Shown: positions 63,060 through 64,000 of the stretch, in pieces
How positions within the stretch are numbered: the first letter of the stretch is position 1
Layout: every line of letters begins with the position of its first letter
Origin: Ovis canadensis
Taxonomy: Eukaryota; Chordata; Mammalia; Artiodactyla; Bovidae
Assembly (NCBI RefSeq): GCF_042477335.2
Contig: NC_091246.1
Coordinates: forward strand, 15,373,001 to 15,437,000
Direction of reading: 5' to 3'
Length of the DNA stretch: 64,000 nt
Notes under the pieces: generated by a model
What the model was told of the DNA's origin: nothing
Databases searched by the model: none
The model's input: the letters and a program-made list of their open reading frames with translations, nothing else
Position numbers and translations under genes: made by a program

Positions 63060-64000
63060 CAAGTATTTTATGTAACTGGGTTACAGTTTGGAGATAATTT
63101 AGATTACACTATATATGATATGAAAAAACAAACTCCAAATGGGTTAAAAAGTGAACTATTGAATTAAGCCATAGAAATAATGGAAGTAAAATTAAATATT
63201 TTTTTTTAATTTAAAAACATATTTATTCATTTGTTTTTGTCTGTGCTGGATCTTCGTTGCTGGGCAGAGACTTTCTCTAGTTATGACGAGGGGGGGCCAC
63301 TCTCTAGCTGCAGGGTTTGGGCCCCTTATTCTGATTGCTTCTCTTGTTGCAGAGTTCAGGCTCCAGGGCCTACAGGCTTTACTAGCTGTGGTGCAGGGGC
63401 TTGGTTGCCTCACAGCATGCGGACATCTTCCCAGACCAGGGATAAAGCCCATGTCCTCTGCATCCGCAGGCGAATTTTAATCACTGGACCACCAGGGAAA
63501 CAACTAAAATAGAATATTTAATCATAAGTTTGGAGGAGTGTTTATTTCATAAATAGCAAATAAAAGTACAACTTCCAAAGGAAGAAAAAATTCAACTCTA
63601 CAACCACAACTTCTCCTCAAAAAAATGTCTCTTCAATAAAAGCAAATGCAATTAGAATAAAAGGAAAGCTATTTATTTCTAAGAATACAGCCCAGGTGGC
63701 TTCATTTAATGCATATAAATAGCTAATACAATCAGGACCCAATAGAATAATGGACAAATATCAATTAACATAAGGGAAATATGGAGAAAATAAATTTATT
63801 TCCAACCTCAGAAAACAAAAATGTAGTAAAGCACAATTTGATACATATTTTCTGCTGGCACTGTATTTTGGTTTCCTTTAGAGAACAATACAATAATATG
63901 TAACAAAATCTCTAACATTATTTGTACTCCTTGAGCCAATAAATCCATCATAGAAATTTATCCAAAAGAAATAATCCCCCAAAAATAAAAATTTGTAACA
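63060..64000 (+). mobile_element. Old L1 LINE ORF2 3' region, runs off the window
   Basis: 'aaactccaaatgggttaaaaagtgaactattgaattaagccatagaaataatgg' and 'aataaatccatcatagaaatttatccaaaagaaataatcccccaaa' are sense L1 ORF2-end blocks in order. It is split by the CHR SINE at 63200-63504 and is AT-rich and diverged. Confidence 0.65.
63200..63504 (-). mobile_element. CHR-type SINE, long form
   Basis: 'tttgtctgtgctggatcttcgttgctg', 'agactttctctagttatgacgag', 'gcatgcggacatcttcccagacc' and 'aatcactggaccaccagggaa' reversed, with a T-rich left edge. It inserted into L1. Confidence 0.88.

Overview
This window is mammalian nuclear DNA from a ruminant (cattle, sheep, goat, deer or a relative). The evidence is the repeat content. 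About two dozen tRNA-Glu-derived Bov-tA/Bov-A2 SINEs and more than a dozen BovB (RTE-clade) LINE fragments are present, together with CHR-type cetartiodactyl SINEs, L1, and old mammalian MIR, L2, hAT (MER5A, MER20) and MaLR-like LTR relics. No protein-coding exon, tRNA or functional rRNA gene could be supported. The open reading frames are translations of SINEs, decayed BovB ORFs, or low-complexity sequence. The window looks intergenic or deep-intronic. Repeat names come from recognising consensus motifs by eye, so boundaries are approximate to about 10-20 bases unless target-site duplications (TSDs) are given.

Layout: 1-4.0 kb, single-copy DNA with Bov-tA copies. 4.05-7.76 kb, the left arm of a long inverted duplication (a BovB copy, single-copy core, SINEs). 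8-22 kb, MIR-rich DNA with degenerate BovB copies, LTR-like relics, a hAT relic and a weak 5S-rRNA-like segment. 22.2-33.1 kb, an old minus-strand L1 broken by nested insertions: a Bov-tA in a GATA repeat, a 5'-inverted ('twin-primed') BovB with TSDs, and a 5.4-kb block that contains the right arm of the inverted duplication (28.36-30.95 kb). 34.2-35.5 kb, another minus BovB. 36-60 kb, mostly single-copy DNA with scattered SINEs, MIR/L2/L1 relics, a MER20 split by a Bov-tA whose tail is a GT microsatellite, and several CpG-bearing non-repeat blocks that may be regulatory. 60.5-64 kb, BovB ends, CHR SINEs and L1.

The most interesting signal is structural. Two inverted arms about 20 kb apart share a BovB insertion, a Bov-tA insertion with the same TSD, and single-copy sequence. 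Divergence is uneven: a central block of about 0.5 kb is nearly identical while its flanks differ by several percent. This is what gene conversion between inverted repeats would leave. The two arms also carry different later insertions at the same site.
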